From Pyropia yezoensis (Eukaryota; Rhodophyta; Bangiophyceae; Bangiales; Bangiaceae): a stretch of DNA of 64,000 nucleotides. A model generated the notes under the pieces. The model searched no databases and was not told the DNA's origin. It worked only from the letters and a program-made list of their open reading frames with translations. Below are positions 20,434 through 33,823 of the stretch, in pieces. The translations under genes and the position numbers were made by a program. Where the stretch lies: positions 8,275,119 through 8,339,118 of the forward strand of contig CM020618.1 in NCBI GenBank assembly GCA_009829735.1. Direction: 5' to 3'. How positions within the stretch are numbered: the first letter of the stretch is position 1; each line of letters starts with the position of its first letter.

Positions 20434-23400
20434 CTCCCACGCGGGCGTCGTCCATCGGAGGGAGTCGCCTTTTCCCATGCCCTTCCGGATACTGGAGTGG
20501 GCAGGCATTGGTAGAGCCTTGGTGAGGATGTCCGACAGGTTGCTGGCCGACGGGATGAAGACGACCACCAGCAGGCCCTCCTCGATCTTCTCTCGGATGA
20601 AGTGGTGGTCGATGTCGATGTGCTTTGTGCGCGGCGAGCTCACCGCGTTGTGCATCGTCGCTACCGCCCCCTGGTTGTCGCAAAGGAGGGTGAGCTTGGG
20701 CATCTTGCCCGTCAGGTCCCCGACAAGGCGACGCAGCCAGACAGCTTCCTTGGCCGCAGTGGCCGCCGCCACGTAGTCAACCTCGGTTGTTGACTTGGCG
20801 ACCGAGGCCTGTTTCTTGCTCCCCCAGCTGAATGCTGCCCCAAAGCACGTGAACACGTACCCCGTCGTCGATCGACGGGTGTCCAGGTCGCCGGCGTAGT
20901 CTGCGTCACAGTACCCAATCAGCTCCCCCGACCCTCGGTACATCAGAGACAGGTCGGGCGTGCCGCAAAGGTAGCGCAGCACCGTCTTGGCCGCCGCCAT
21001 GTGATCTGCAGTGGGTGCGGCTACGTACCTAGACCGCCGGCCGACCGCAAAGGAGAGGTCAGGCCGAGTGCAAGTTGACAGGTATAGCAAAGACCCAATC
21101 AACTCCTTGTAGGTCTTGATGGCATCCGTGGGGAGGGGCTTCCCCGCCTTGTGGAGTTTGCACCCCACCCCCATCGGCAGGCGCACCGGGTTGGCGTTCG
21201 TCATGTTGAACCTTTTAGGATGATGGCGACATACTGCCGCTGCCCAAGGTGAAGGGTGCCCCGCTCCTGGTTGTGCGTGACATGCTAGACGAGGAAGTAT
21301 TCCGGCTCCCCCATGTCGCGGGCCTTGAAGGCGCCCGTGACCGCCGTTATTGCCTTGTTTACCGCCGCCATGGACGGGGCGGGGATGAGTAGGTCGTCCA
21401 CGTAGACAAGGATAAAGGTGGTGATCCCCTTCGTGGTGCTCTTGAACAGGCAAGGGTCGGCGTGGCAGGGCTGAGAATCCGATGCCCGCAGCACCTCTCC
21501 AAGCTTCTGGTACTACGCCCGCGCGGCCTGTTTCAGGCCGTAGAGTGCCTTGATGAGGCGACAGACCTTGGTCATGTTTCCGCGCTCATAGCCGCGTGGC
21601 TGTCGCACATAGATCTCCTCCTCGACGTGCCCGTTCAGGAAGGCTGTCTCAATGTCCAGCTGGGCGACGACCAGCCCCGTCCCCGCGCAGAAGGCCAGCA
21701 GCGTGCGTAGAGTGGCATAGCGGGCCACCGGTGCCCACAAGTCGTTGTAGTCGAGAAGGAAGATCTGCTTGTCCCGACGTACAACATATCGCCCTTTGTG
21801 TCGCGTCACCTCCCCAGTTGGGCCCCTCTTGCGCTCACAGAGCATCTCGGTATCAGTGATACGCTTGCCGTGAGGAATATCAGTCAGCTTCCACGTCCCT
21901 TGAGCCCACAGGGCATCGACCTCCGTCTTGACCACCTTGTCAAAGTCTGGCCAGTCCGGCTCGTGGCGGGATTGGTCGATCGGCATCTTGTCCAGTGATC
22001 GACCGCTCTTGGCCGCCAGAGCCCACCCTACAATAGGGGCCCCACTGGTGGCAGCCGCCGACAGGCGCATGGGGCGAGGTCCAGCGTGGGCACCATGCAG
22101 GATTCTTGGCCGGTTGGCAGCCCATGCCGCGGTGGCATTGCCGCGGCCAGTGACTGGCTTGGGGTTTGCGCGGAGAGGTCGCGCAGTGTGGCGCGAGGGC
22201 GGGTTGCCATCGTCCACTTCTGGCATAGTTGTTGCGCCCGGGTTGTTGTCGTTGTCGCCCGCCGTCTCAAAACCTGACGACGTGTCAGATTCAGCGCCCG
22301 ATGCGCCCGTCTCTTTCTTCCCCGCGGTGCCATCGGCTGCCGCCGTGGCGCCGCTTAAATTCCTCGTGTTGACGAGGTTGCGTGCGGCAGCAACCGCCTC
22401 GTCAATGGATGGGGGTTGCGGCTGCACGGTGGTCGTCGGTGCCGGCGCGTCGGTGCCGTCAATGTCGCTGTAGAAATCACCATCGTTCGTTACGGTGGCC
22501 GTGGGCGGGGGGGCCCCTGCGACAGGCAGCTGTTGCACGCTCGCGTGCGCGGGCGACAGGCCTCGTAGCGTCTGCTGCCCGACGACCGTCTCGTCAAATC
22601 GCACATCGTGGGATACTTTCACCTTGTTCTTGACGAGCACACGGTAGCCCTCCTGGTTTTCCGCGTAGCCAAGCAGGATACGACGCTCGGCGCGCAGCTG
22701 CAGCTTAGTGCGGATGCCGTGGGGTATGTACACCCACGTAGCGCAGCCAAAGATGCGGATGTGGCCAACGTCCGGCTTCAATTCATGGAGTAGCCCGTAG
22801 GGGGTGAGATGTTGGTTGCGCTGGGGCACACGGTTGGCCAGGTAGTTCGCGGTAGCTCCCGGCCTCGGCCCTCCATTTGGGAGGCAGACCACTGTCCGCC
22901 AGGAGCGCCATTGTGCGCTCGGAGATGACACGGTTGTAGCGCTCAGCCACCCTATTCTGCTGGGGCGTGTACGGCACGCTTGTCTCGTGCTGAATGCCCT
23001 TGTCCGACAACCACCGCTCAAAGTCGGTTCCCTCGTATTCCTTGCCGTTGTTGGAGCGGATGACCTTGACTTTGAGACCCGTCAGTGTCTCCCAACGATT
23101 GACCGTGGCGATGACCGCCTGCTTGGCCTTCCCCTTCGTACGGATGGGGGTGAACGCCTTGTACTTAGTCTCGTTGTCAATGATGGTGACAAAGTAGGCA
23201 TTGCCGCCGGATGACACGACACGCATTGGGCCGCACACGTCGGTGTGCAGCAACTGGAGAGGTGCCGTGGTGCGACTCTCTGATGAGGGGAAGGGGGCTC
23301 GTGTCGTCTTGCCCTCAATGCAGGGGCCGCACGTCTTCTGCCGCAACTCAGCCATTCCTCCGGGGGTGATATCCATCCCCTTAACGGCTGCAGCTGTGCT

Positions 23401-24269
23401 GGCCATCGTTGTCGCTCCGAGGTGGGCAAACCGGCCGTGCCACGTTTTCTCCTTGGTTCGGTTTGCCGCGATCATGGCCGCTCCCGTCGTTGCCGATGTA
23501 GACAGCACGTACAATTTGCCGTTCACCTCGCCCCGTACGTGCACCGTACCACCCTTCTTGACAAGTGCGTGGTTGGCATAGAATTCGACAAGGTAGCCGT
23601 GTGAGGATGCCTTGCGGATGGAGAAGAGGTTGGATGCAAGGCCGGGCACCACAAGCACGTGGTTAAGCGTCTGGGAGGTAGGTCCCTTGTCGCCCTGGAT
23701 CATCAGGCGGGCGCGCCCCGCCTTCTGTGCCATGCACACCCTTTCGTCCGCCAGGGTGACCTCCACGGGTTCGCAAACCATCACGTTGCTGACTGTAGCG
23801 CGGCTGCCCGTCATGTGGTGCGTTGCACCGCTGTCCAGGATCCACATACCATTCGGGGGCTTGGCGCCCCTGGCCATCATTGCCAGGCCGGCCGCCCCCT
23901 CCTCGCCATCGTCATCCTTCTTGCCTTCCTCAGGGCAGTTGCGGCGGATGTGCCCCGTTTTGTTACATCCATAGAAAACGTACGTCCCGCCGCTTGTACT
24001 GCTGGCCACGGTCCCAACGCCGGCCCGTACGGCCGCCCTCTGCAGTCGCTAACGCGTTGCCCTTGTCCTTGGCCCGCGGCCCATCGTGGGTGCGAGCATC
24101 CAAGGCCAGGCGGGCCTCTGCCGCCTGCAGCTGCTCCTGCGCTCGCTGCACCGTCAGCTCGGGCAGGGCCGACAGCACCGTCGCCGTCAGCTCGTACCTC
24201 TTGGGTAGACCCATGAGCAGCGACGTCACGAGGTGCGCGTCGTCCGCAGGGTCCCCAAGGGAGGAAGTC
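20428..24269 (-). pseudogene. copia-B gag C-terminus, protease, integrase, RT, RNase H
   Basis: From 24269 downward: gag C-terminal region (SLLMGLPKRYELTATVL); a zinc knuckle (GCNKTGHIRRNC) whose first Cys is lost at a frameshift near 23990; protease (WILDSGATHHMTG); integrase zinc motif and core (LLHTDVCGPM, then QNRVAERYNRV); a one-base frameshift near 22857; the integrase tail (NYLANRVPQR) and RT (VAQLDIETAFLNG, catalytic YVDDLLIP near 21395). Two TAG stops interrupt RT: at 21513-21515, where copia-A has Trp, and after EYFLV near 21285. A last frameshift near 21210 leads to RNase H (LLCDNQGAVATM, RTKHIDID). Ty1/copia pol makes cDNA in cytoplasmic particles and integrates it; this copy is inactive. 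Confidence 0.92.
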
Positions 24270-24633
24270 TGTAGCAATATGGTTGGCCGTATTGTGACCC
24301 TAATGTTAGGGGGGGCTACTTCTAATTCTTGGCTTTCAATTTGAGAGTCCGTACTGGTCACGGTATCTATAAGTTACGTACGACCAGAGGGACTTGCATC
24401 TTGGGGTGGAGGGTAGTTAGTAGTGTCTCCGAGGGTTTATAACGAGGGGGCCGGCGGTGAAACCACCGCCGGCCACGGCAGACCAACAAACCCCTCCCAT
24501 ATGGGCTCCCATCTTGGTCCCGTGGCTTGCGCTCCAAGGACAGCAACCTCGGCCTCCCGGTGACGTTGGTGCCGAGCCTCCTTGGTGAGAGTTCCCTGAG
24601 AGTGGACGTGCGACGGATTCCTATTGTGCTACA
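24270..24633 (+). repeat. gypsy-1 5' LTR
   Basis: Begins TGTAGCAATATGG and ends TGCTACA. It contains an 11-bp stem, 4-base loop hairpin at 24449-24474 (GGCCGGCGGTG / CACCGCCGGCC), conserved in the 3' LTR, which could act in RNA 3'-end formation or packaging. Confidence 0.95.
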
Positions 24634-24634
24634 T

Positions 24635-24650
24635 TGGTGGAGCAGCATGG
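24635..24650 (+). other. gypsy-1 primer-binding site
   Basis: TGGTGGAGCAGCATGG begins one base after the LTR. It is complementary to a tRNA 3' end reading CTGCTCC-A-CCA, that is, acceptor stem, discriminator A and CCA. The tRNA identity is not determined. Confidence 0.65.
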
Positions 24651-24858
24651 GACGGGTTTCCGTCACCCTTGTGGTGACGCCGTCTTCGGCCCTGGCACAC
24701 GGATAGGGATCCGGTCCTTTTCTTGTACTCGTGGTGTTGCGACCTGATCGATTGTGCTGAGTTTTTACCTTTGACTGTGATCTACTGTTACTCTCCCCAA
24801 TCTACCCCCTCGCTCTCTTATTCTTGGTGATTGTTACGTCGGTTGACTGATTGTGACT

Positions 24859-27042
24859 ATGTCTACCCAAGAGACGGGGAACGTTCAAGATTACGGATCG
24901 GCGTCGACGCCGACTCCGGAGGTGACTACGGGAACCGGGATCGGGAACCCGATCGACAACATTGAGACGCCAATGCTTTCCGGTGCCGGATTGACGTTTG
25001 GCACGGCTCGGACGGCAGGAGGCGAGGGCCCGCCTCAACTGTCATCGACCGACCTCACTCCGCCGCCTCCTTCACCAGGGGATTCCCTGATGGCATCATT
25101 GGCCCGCATCGAGGCCCGGTTTTCCGGACTCGACGCTCGTCAAGAGCGGACAGAGGACGCAATGGCAGTGTTGATGTCAACACGCCACACGACGGGACCC
25201 CGTCGTGTTCCTCCCACACCGGTACGGTTTGAACCGGCCGGACTACTTTCGGAGTCCACCGGGGTCGACCCCGGCGCAGCAACTCCCGGACAGCCCCCGG
25301 ACACAATGGGGTATGGATCCGACTCGTCGGCAGAGTTGGAACGGAGTCACACGGAGCGATACGCTCGGAGCACCCGAAGCGGACTCCGCGGACACGACCC
25401 GGCGGATACTTACGTAGGTGGAGAGTCGGTTATTGGGGGAGGGGTTACCCTCTCACAGTATCCCCACGACGAAGGAGGCCAGGCAACTCGGGTTCCCGAA
25501 ATGCCGACGCCCGAAGTACCATCTTCAGTGGTGGAAGCCATGACCGCGCAGGTAACTGCGAGCCTACTGAAGCGGATGGAGTCCGATGAGTTTGCTCATC
25601 AACTAGCTAAGCGACTGGATATCCAGGACGCTGACACGGAGATCGTCAACGAGGTCTTCCGGTCGGTTCTTACTCCGGAACGTTATCGTTTGGAGGACCG
25701 CTCTATCACCGTATCGGAATCGATGCGTAATACGTCGCATCGGGCGATCCGCTCTATGCAGACCCTTATGAAGGGAGTCCCTATGTTCGGGGGGCCGAAC
25801 GGACGCCCGTTGGCAGTCATCGGCTTCTTGACTAGCTTCAAGGCAGCCGCGGACAAAGCCCTCGTTAACGAGGGGCTGGCCCTGGAGATCCTCCCGTTCT
25901 TTGTTGATAAACGGGTGCGAGGCATCCTTCGCCAGGCATCCCTGATGCCGGGAATGAGGGTTGCGGCCACCCCCATGGATTACCGTGGGATTCTGAAGGA
26001 GCTGCTGAGCAGTTACCTCAGTGAGGACAAGTGCGAGGACCACTACCGGGCCCTGCGCACTGCCACCGCCCAGAGCTGGGAGGATGAGGAGATGTTCGGA
26101 CGACGGATTCAAGAGCTCGACTACTAGCTGGGGACGCTCCTCAGAGAAAGGGAGCTACGGGCCATCCTGTTCGCAGGAGTACCCAACTACGTGCGGATGT
26201 CCGCACGGGGCGCCAACACGGCACGGACGAACTTCAGTCGACTGATGCATATGTGCAAGTCCCTGGGGGACGCCTACCGGGTGTTTCACCCGGAGTGTGC
26301 TCTTGCCTCAAAGCCCAAGGATGAGGGGAGCAAGCTCAATCTTACCCCGGTACCGAGGAAAGACAAGATGGAACGGAAGGCCGCACCGGTACTGGTGGCT
26401 ACCGATTACGCCCCCACGGGCGAGGAGGAACCACTGGTTGACCAGCAGGGCCACCTCCTGTTACCGGCTACGCCAGTGATTGATGAGCAAGGTACGGTAG
26501 CGTACATCGCTCCGGCGGGGACCCAGTTCCAGGTCAGCAAGGGCACGGGACGTCGCGTCCCGTACGTACGGACTACGGGGTACTCTCCTGTGACGGGTAA
26601 CCCTCACCAACCCTTGCCAACATGGGCGGTGCGCACGGAGGCACCTCCGCAGATTGCGGGCCGACCCAACCGGTTGGGGGAGTCCATGTTCCGGTTGACC
26701 CAAGGACCCAAGGCCTACCAGGGAGCAGGCACTCGGGCGTCCGAGGGAGGCAACCGCAGCTACGGGGCTAGCCCGATGCGAACTCAAGGGGGGACCGGCA
26801 CGTCCGGATGTATGTTGTGTGGGGATCCCCAGCACTGGGTGTCTTCCTGCCCACTCATCCCCGAGGAGTCTCGGCGGGCAGCGGCGCAACGCAAGGCAGC
26901 CACCGGGGGGTATCCCGCCAGAGCAACCGGACCCGCACCGGGTAGGCAGCCAGCTCCAGGTGGAGTACTGGCCGTCGAGGAGGCACCTCCTCATCCGGAT
27001 GTCCCGGCGGACAGCACCCTACCAAGGGCGGGAAACGAGTAA
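24859..27042 (+). pseudogene. gag: gypsy-1 gag with one in-frame TAG
   Basis: A single frame of 728 codons from the ATG at 24859, broken only by a TAG at codon 423 (26125-26127, after IQELDY). The first 200 residues are Thr/Pro/Gly-rich and probably disordered. The middle contains the helical capsid-like region. A CCHC zinc knuckle occupies residues 651-664 (CMLCGDPQHWVSSC, exact CX2CX4HX4C). The protein ends RAGNE, like the GNE end of gypsy-3 gag. Gag would package element RNA; the TAG would remove the C-terminal capsid part and knuckle unless read through. A CAG Gln codon is one transition away. Confidence 0.88.
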
Positions 27043-27050
27043 GAGGAAGG

Positions 27051-30000
27051 ATGACCGGGGGGCGCTGGGGTAACCCAAGCAAGCCACCCCGGAGTACCGC
27101 GGGGAAAGCCCCACGGCGAGCGCGTTTGAGCCGGCGCTGCATCAATCCCCGGGTACACCTTCCGGCCCCGACGACACGGAGTCAGGGGAATGATGAGAAT
27201 CCCCCGATGACGGGAGGCGAGGACGGGATGCCCCGTCACATGGAACCAGACAAGGGCCCTGGCCAGGATGCCCGAGGAACACCGGATATCGGTGTAGGAC
27301 ATGTGCTGTTTACCTTGGAAAACTTCAAGGTATCAGCCACACTTCGGGTTGACCCCCAGTCGACACGATCGTACTACCCTGTACTGGATACAGGGGCTGG
27401 ACCCAACCTTATCCGGAAGGATACCCTCCCGGACAAGTGGCTTCCGCGAGTCAGAGTGACTCGGGGACCCACCATCAAGGACGCGAATGGTCGCCTCATT
27501 CGTACGACCGCAGCGATGTCGCTGCGGGTTACCATCGGGGAACTCACCACGGAAGTCGACTTCCTAGTGTGTGAGACCCTATCGGTGCCCTGCATACCTG
27601 GGTGCACCTTCATCAACGTTCACGTGGATGCAATCCGGCCAGGCCGGAGGACCGTCGAGCTTGAAGAAGCCGACGGGACGAAGCGAGGACATACGGCTAT
27701 CGTCAGGGACCTGACGCTACAAGGGAGCCACGTTAACGTGGCTGAGGTGTACGCAAGCGTCGAGCCGAAGACACTTCGGTTGGCCAAGCGAACTCGCTTT
27801 GAGCCGTTGTCGGAGACAGTCCTCCCGGTTAACTGCGCCCTCGCAGGCATCTGCAGAGTCCGGTCTAACCTGCGGACGTACAAGCGCCATGGGTTGACCA
27901 TGGCCAACGGTCTCATAGACCTCCCAGCAGGAGGGTCGTCCCTCCTAGTGATGGCGAACTATCGCCGTAAGGCAGTCACCCTCCCGGAGGGATCTATGCT
28001 CGGGATTGCCGAGCTCTACGAAGGAGATATCCTTACCCCTGACAAGGAAGGTCAAGTGGAACCACTTGAGGTGCTGGCGGCCGCCGAGACCACCGAGCGA
28101 CAGCAACCCGATGACGGGAAGCCTAACCCATCGGCGGCTTCGGCGGACATGCCGCCAAAGGACCAAGAAGCACTGAAGGCCCTGGCCAAGGCTGACCTCG
28201 ACCACCTTACCCCTTCGGTAGCCGAAGGGGTACGGCGGATGCTAAGAAAGCATGACGTCATGTGGACAGGCGGGGCCTTGGGTACCATTGGGGCAACCCC
28301 ACATCGTATAGACCTGGTACCAGGCGCACGCCCCGCCCGGTCACAACCGCACCGAGCGGGACCTATGCAACGAGATATCGTGGATGGAGAAGTGAAGAGG
28401 ATGAGCGAAGCGAAGGTGATACGACCTTCGATGTCGGAGTGGGGTGCCCCAGTCGTTATTGTATCGAAGAAAGATCAAACTCCTCGGTTTTGCATCGAGT
28501 ATAAACGCCTCAACTTGGTTACCAAGAAAGACTCATACCCTTTACCAAGGATGGATGAATGCATCGACTCCCTTGGGGAAGCTACGGTGTTTACCTCCAT
28601 CGATTGCAATGCCGGATACTTGCAGATCCCAGTGGCGGACGAGGATATCCCCAAGACGGCGTTCGTCTGTCACAGTGGAGTGTACGAGTTCCTAAGGATG
28701 CCCTTCGGATTGTCCAACGCCCCCGCTACATTCCAGCGGGCTATCGACATTATACTGTCGGGGGTGAAGTGGCGTAACTGCCTAGTGTACCTTGATGACG
28801 TCATCGTCTTCTCGCGTAACATGGATGACCATGTGCAACATGTTGACGAGGTACTCACCCTCTTGCGGAACGCCGGGGTAACCCTGCGTCTGAAGAAGTG
28901 CGCCTTCTTCCAACAGACGGTCGAGTATCTGGGCCACCAGATAACCCCTGGTAAACTAGGGGTACTCGAAGCCAATACCCGGGCACTCCGGGATGCCTGG
29001 TCCCCTAACACCCAGACGCAGCTCAAGAGCTTCCTGGGAATGTGCAACGTATACCGACGGTTCGTCAAGGACTTCGCTCGGATAGCTAAACCGTTAACGG
29101 TTCTTACGAGCAGTACCTTGCCCAAGGTACTCCAACCCCCTTCGCCAAGCGAAGAGGAGGCATTCGAGTCGCTGAAGCGAGCCCTACTATCCCCACCCGT
29201 CCTTGCGTTACCGCACAGACGGGGTACCTTCGCCATCGATGTCGATGCGTGCGACACCCAAGTCGGATGCACCCTGTTACAGGGAGAGACGCTGATCGGT
29301 TCCGATAACGTTATCCCGGACCTACGTCCGGTAGGGTACTTCAGCCGGACACTCAACCCGGCTGAGCGTAACTATACTGCCACCGAGCGTGAGTGCCTCG
29401 GGGTCATATGAGCAGTGCAACTGCTCCGTCCATACCTGGAGGGCTCCAGGTTCATCGTGAGGTCCGACCACGAGCCCCTACGATGGCTCCTCAACCTTGG
29501 TGACAAGGATTTCGATAGCCATGGGAGGCTAGCCCGATGGAGGCTGAAGATGGCCGAGCACGACTACCGCACCGTGTATAAGGCTGGGTCAACCCACCAC
29601 CCCGGAGACGCGCTGTCTCGACTCGACACCCCGAGCGGGAATACCCGCCCGGTGGACGAGGACATCCCGGTGGTACCGGTCTGCATGGTGGGTAACGCCA
29701 CCCAAGGTATGGTTGACCATACCATGGCACACCGAGCATGCCCACTGACTCTCGCGGACTTCCGCGAGGCACAAGCCAGTGACGACGACTGTAGACGCCA
29801 TCGCGCTAACCTCCTGGCCGGTACGGCCGGCATCTTCTCCGAGAATGAAGACGGACTCATATACCGGCGGGCACCCGCCGATGGACGACATCAAGTCGTG
29901 GTTCCCGTGTCCTTACGGCAGGCCGTCATGGAACGAGAACACGAGAACCCTACAGCCGGACACCCGGGGGGTTCACGTATGTTCGCAGCAATGCGAAGGT

Positions 30001-31217
30001 TCTTCTACTGGCCAGCAATGGCCGTCGACGTGGTCGACCACGTAAGGGGATGCCACCCGTGCGCACGTAACCGCATGAGTCTACATAGGCAGGCGTCTGC
30101 CATGAAACTGTTCCCACCGGATGGGCCCAACGATCAGGTCGCTATCGACATACTCGGGCCACTTCCGGTAACAGAAGAAGGGAACAGGTACATCTTAGTC
30201 ATGTCAGACCGATTCACTAAGCTGTCACGAGCGGCAGCCATCCCGAACGATACGGCATATACCATCATGAACGCAGTGGTTGACCACTGGATCAGTGCAT
30301 ACGGAGTCATGAAGCAACTCCTCTCCGACAACGGAGCAATTCTTACGTCAGCATTCTGCACTAAGGTCCTGGGCATGTTCGGTATCTAACCCCGTCGGGC
30401 ATCCGACGACCACCCGCAGTCCAACGGGAAAGTGGAGCGGTTCAACCGCACCATCGTCAAGATGCTCCAATGCTACGTGGCCGAGCACACGAACACTTGG
30501 GACAGGCTTCTGTCCGTAGTCACCCTGGCATACAATGCCAGGCCACATCGGAGCACAAACATCGCCCCACTGGAGTGGGTCATGCCACTAGGGGTCGGTA
30601 ACCTGACGCTGCCACCCGGCAGGTCCACTCGGTATGATACACCGAAGGGCCGACCGGCCGAACGCATCCACCTAGCTTGGTTGGCCAAGCTATCGTGGAT
30701 GATTCCTAAGCTTAAGGGTGCCCTTGACAGAACACAACTTCGATACAAGAAGAACTTCGACGCCCGACTACGGGTGCGCAACGCTTCCCTGATGACAGGT
30801 GACTGGGTCTACATCAGACACCAGAAGTTCCGAGGGAACAAGCTTATGCAACCGGTCAAGGGACCGTACCAGATCTTACACAGAGATGATCACTCTGTCA
30901 TACTGCACTCCGATACGAAAATACAACGCATCAACCTCAACGATGTGACACCTGCTCCGAAGCCGGAACAGCCTCAGCCGGTACCGGCTGGGTTGCTACA
31001 TGAAGCTCTTACAACCCACCGGTCAGATGACCCGGTGGGACCGGATGGGATTCCATACCAAGTAGAGAGCGTGGTCGGACACACCGACCCGGACCTACCA
31101 GGACCCTGGTACGTCAAGGTGAAGTGGGTAGGATACGACTCACTCACCTGGAAACAGGCGGCGAATATACCCCGCCAACTCCTCATGCCTTACATGAGGC
31201 GACGACGCCTACTGTAA
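27051..31217 (+). pseudogene. pol: gypsy-1 pol: protease, RT, RNase H, integrase, chromodomain
   Basis: One frame of 1389 codons starting at an ATG eight bases after the gag stop, with two in-frame stops and no visible indel. Protease active site DTGA is at residues 113-116. RT has FCIEYKRLN, FTSIDCNAGYLQI and catalytic YLDD at 580-583. RNase H follows, with TGA at 29409-29411 in ECLGVI*AV, where gypsy-3 has Trp. The integrase zinc motif runs to about residue 1004 (H..H..CHPC), then the core AIDILGPLP; TAA at 30387-30389 lies before HPQSNGKVERFNR. A chromodomain-like end (YVKVKWVGYD, about residues 1339-1380) may bind chromatin marks. Pol is in a different frame from gag, so reinitiation or frameshifting would be needed. 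Confidence 0.92.
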
Positions 31218-31667
31218 CAACCCAACCGACACCGACTTCGGCTGTGGGGGGGTGAGGCTTATACCTACTGAGTAGGGTGTCACATGGACTCGGCAAGACT
31301 TAGGTTCACTAAGTTGGAGCGGACTTAGGCAAACTAAGTAAGCTAGTGACTTCTACAAGTCTACTTGAAGGAGATGACTAACTCCGATAATCTCAAAGTA
31401 ACCTAAGGCTTACACCAAGGTAAACCTTCAGCCAGGAGGCAAGGGACGGACCAAGAAGGTTGACCTTCATGAGTGTTCACCAACCAGGATGGGTTGGGGG
31501 AGGCGGAAAAGAACCGAGGCAAGCCACGACTAAGTCAAACGGGGTACTCCCCAATGGCAGGCATTGGTATCATGCAAACGCCCCAGCGGGGGATGAGTTC
31601 ATACTCAATACTACCCGGCCACCATAAGGGTTACCGGGGCCCTCTCCCTCGCAAACAATAGCACTCC
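31218..31667. other. gypsy-1 post-pol region with small stem-loops
   Basis: No coding signal. Several short inverted repeats follow one another: CTTAG...CTAAG twice (about 31300-31314 and 31325-31339), GACTT...AAGTC, AAGG...CCTT and GAAGGT-TG-ACCTTC (31455-31468). They resemble the hairpins found through the rest of gypsy-1. Confidence 0.5.
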
Positions 31668-32090
31668 TCAGTGGGTAGACCCACTGCCCGAGGGAGGCCA
31701 CTCACGCGTAAGCGCGTATACCTCCGTGCTCCACCGGTCGGCAATCTCACGACGGTCAATCACCCAAGCTACCTCGGCGCATAGCTGGACGAGGGTGCTG
31801 CGGCCAGCCTCCACGTCCTCCAGAGCTGTCTGGAGGCGGTCAAGCACACCACCGAAGCAACGCGCTGACCCAACCAGCGCAGCACCTGGGGGGATATCCC
31901 CCCAGCTGACAGAGAGACCCTCCCGCATTGCGCGGGCAACAAGGGCGTCAACGCCCTCATACAAGAGACGGGGACCCCCGTCATGCATGACAGGGGCGGG
32001 AGGTGACACTGGCGCAGCCAGAGGAGCCACAGGAGCCGACACGGCCACCACCGGAGCCGGTGGCGCCTCGTAGGACCCCATCAATGGCAA
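31668..32090 (-). CDS. gypsy-1 antisense ORF, C-terminal piece (frameshifted)
   Basis: 140 codons antisense to the element, overlapping the end of the larger antisense ORF by ten bases in another frame. A Pro/Ala/Val-rich start leads into a helical-looking region (GAALVGSARCFGGVL to REIADRWSTEVYAL). That region resembles the C-terminal part of the gypsy-3 antisense protein (GTSLVLGTYASVL to GLAQQWSETFTGF). I read it as the continuation of the upstream ORF after a one-base shift near 32081-32090. A separate small gene is possible. Confidence 0.4.
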   Translation of the reverse strand: MPLMGSYEAPPAPVVAVSAPVAPLAAPVSPPAPVMHDGGPRLLYEGVDALVARAMREGLSVSWGDIPPGAALVGSARCFGGVLDRLQTALEDVEAGRSTLVQLCAEVAWVIDRREIADRWSTEVYALTREWPPSGSGSTH

Positions 32091-33823
32091 TTGGGCTCAC
32101 CCGGCTGAGTACGCCGGATACGCAACGAGTGACGAGGCAAGGGGGAAGCCCCAGCCAGCGGGTCACGGTACGGGGGAAGGGCCAACACCCCAGCCCAGTT
32201 CACGGCATCGTGAACAGCCAGCAGGGCCTCGAACTCCCAGGCCAACCCGGTCTTGGCGGCTATCAGGTCCACGCCCAACTGCGCGATGTGCCGACGGACA
32301 CCCGTCGGAAGATGAAACAGGCGCCCCTGCCGGCGGACGGACAGCAAGAAGGAGGAAGCCTGCCCGAGGGTAACCTCAAGGGTGAAGGTACCCTGCAACG
32401 GGTGGACCGGCCGGAAGGCCAACACACTCCCGAAGTATCGGAGACAGGAGCCGGTGTCAAACCGGAAAGCAGGGGCGGGTTCCCACCCCTCCTGCCGCAG
32501 AGGCGGGCGCACGGGAGTGTATACCGGCGCACGACCGTTGCCGGTCTACAACGCACACGTTATATCGGTGCGGAACGCATCCGCCATGACACCATGGTTG
32601 CGTCGCCAGCTCGACGCTGACGTCATCCCCGCCATAGGCGGGTACGGAGCCGTCAACGTCAGGTACGGGGATACCCCCGGGAAGCACTCGAACCCGGGAT
32701 ACCGGCCGGTATCACCCACCGTCTCCCCAAACGCAACCGGCTCCGCCGCCGCCGCAATCCCCCGAGCACTAGCCGGGTAGTCAACCTCCCGCGGCAACGC
32801 GGGGGCAATCAGGTCGCATACCTCGAAGGCGGGGTCGAGGTAGACCTCACCCCGTCCCACCCGGGTGCGCCAGAGCTGCGCATGCCGGTCGTCCGGCTGA
32901 CTCAGGATCCAATGGTGTTCCACCCGCACCGCGTTCGGCTGGTTGACCAGCCGCACCAACTCCCGCTCCCAACTCGGGTCCACCCTGACGCGGCGGGAAG
33001 TCCCTCCAGCGAGACGCGATTGGTGGAAGTCCACCCTCATCCGCCCAGCGGACTCCATTGACTCTTGTACAGTCATGCCTCGAACCTGAGCCACCAAGTC
33101 GGACATCGACATGGCGGGTTGACCCGCCGCCACGGCGACGCCGCCACCCAACAGGGCAACCCGGGCAGGACCAGGAAGAATCGGGGGCGCCGGGGGATGC
33201 CCCACCGGCAGATGGGCCGGCGCCGAAGGTGCACGAGGCCGAGGAGGAAGAAGAAGGGCGGGCGCCCGCCCGGAGTAGCTCCCGGAGTCCACTGCCATCG
33301 GGGTAGATAACTCTTGACCATCACGCGTCCGCGGCACCGCGGGCAGAGCATCGCCGCCACCTGGGCCCGACGAGGGTACCACGGGGGCAGCACGGGTAGA
33401 CCCGCTACCAGCCGCAGCGGACACACCAACCGGGCGGGCACCTGCGCCGTCTTGACCCGCCGTACCGGCCGGGGTGCCGCCACTACCATCCGCCACGCCG
33501 GCGACACCGTCTTGAGGTAGAGCCGCGCCGGCACCGGCGACAGAAGCCATCCGGGCCGCCGGAGGAGTAGCGGTAGAGGCCACCGCTGCACGCGGTTGTC
33601 CGCCACCCGACGGAGCCGTCGTGCCGCTACACACGGACGACAACCCGCCCGGCGCGCCTTCCGGGGCCACACGAACGGTCACCCGGTCGTCCTCGTCCTC
33701 CGACGAGCTCGCTAAGAAGCACTCGGCGGCGGTGGCAGAGACGGGAACGTCGTCCACCATCACGTCTTCCTCCTCCTCAAGCAAGAGGTCGTCCTCGCCC
33801 CCGGGTACCTGGGGGTCCGACAT
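32081..33823 (-). CDS. gypsy-1 antisense accessory ORF
   Basis: A 581-codon frame on the strand opposite gag-pol, starting at ATG 33823 (MSDPQVPGG), broken by one TAG at 32546-32548. Residues 1-25 are acidic, residues 25-240 Pro/Ala/Ser/Gly-rich and disordered-looking, and the rest looks folded. No known domain, signal peptide or membrane segment was recognised. Residues around HHWILSQPDD and GRGEVYLDPAF line up by eye with ASVLRWPEEE and GSGSLNCDPRP of the antisense ORF of gypsy-3, so the two may be homologous. Its length, position and apparent kinship argue for a real gene; GC-rich antisense openness is the alternative. Transcription would have to start in or near the 3' LTR. Confidence 0.55.
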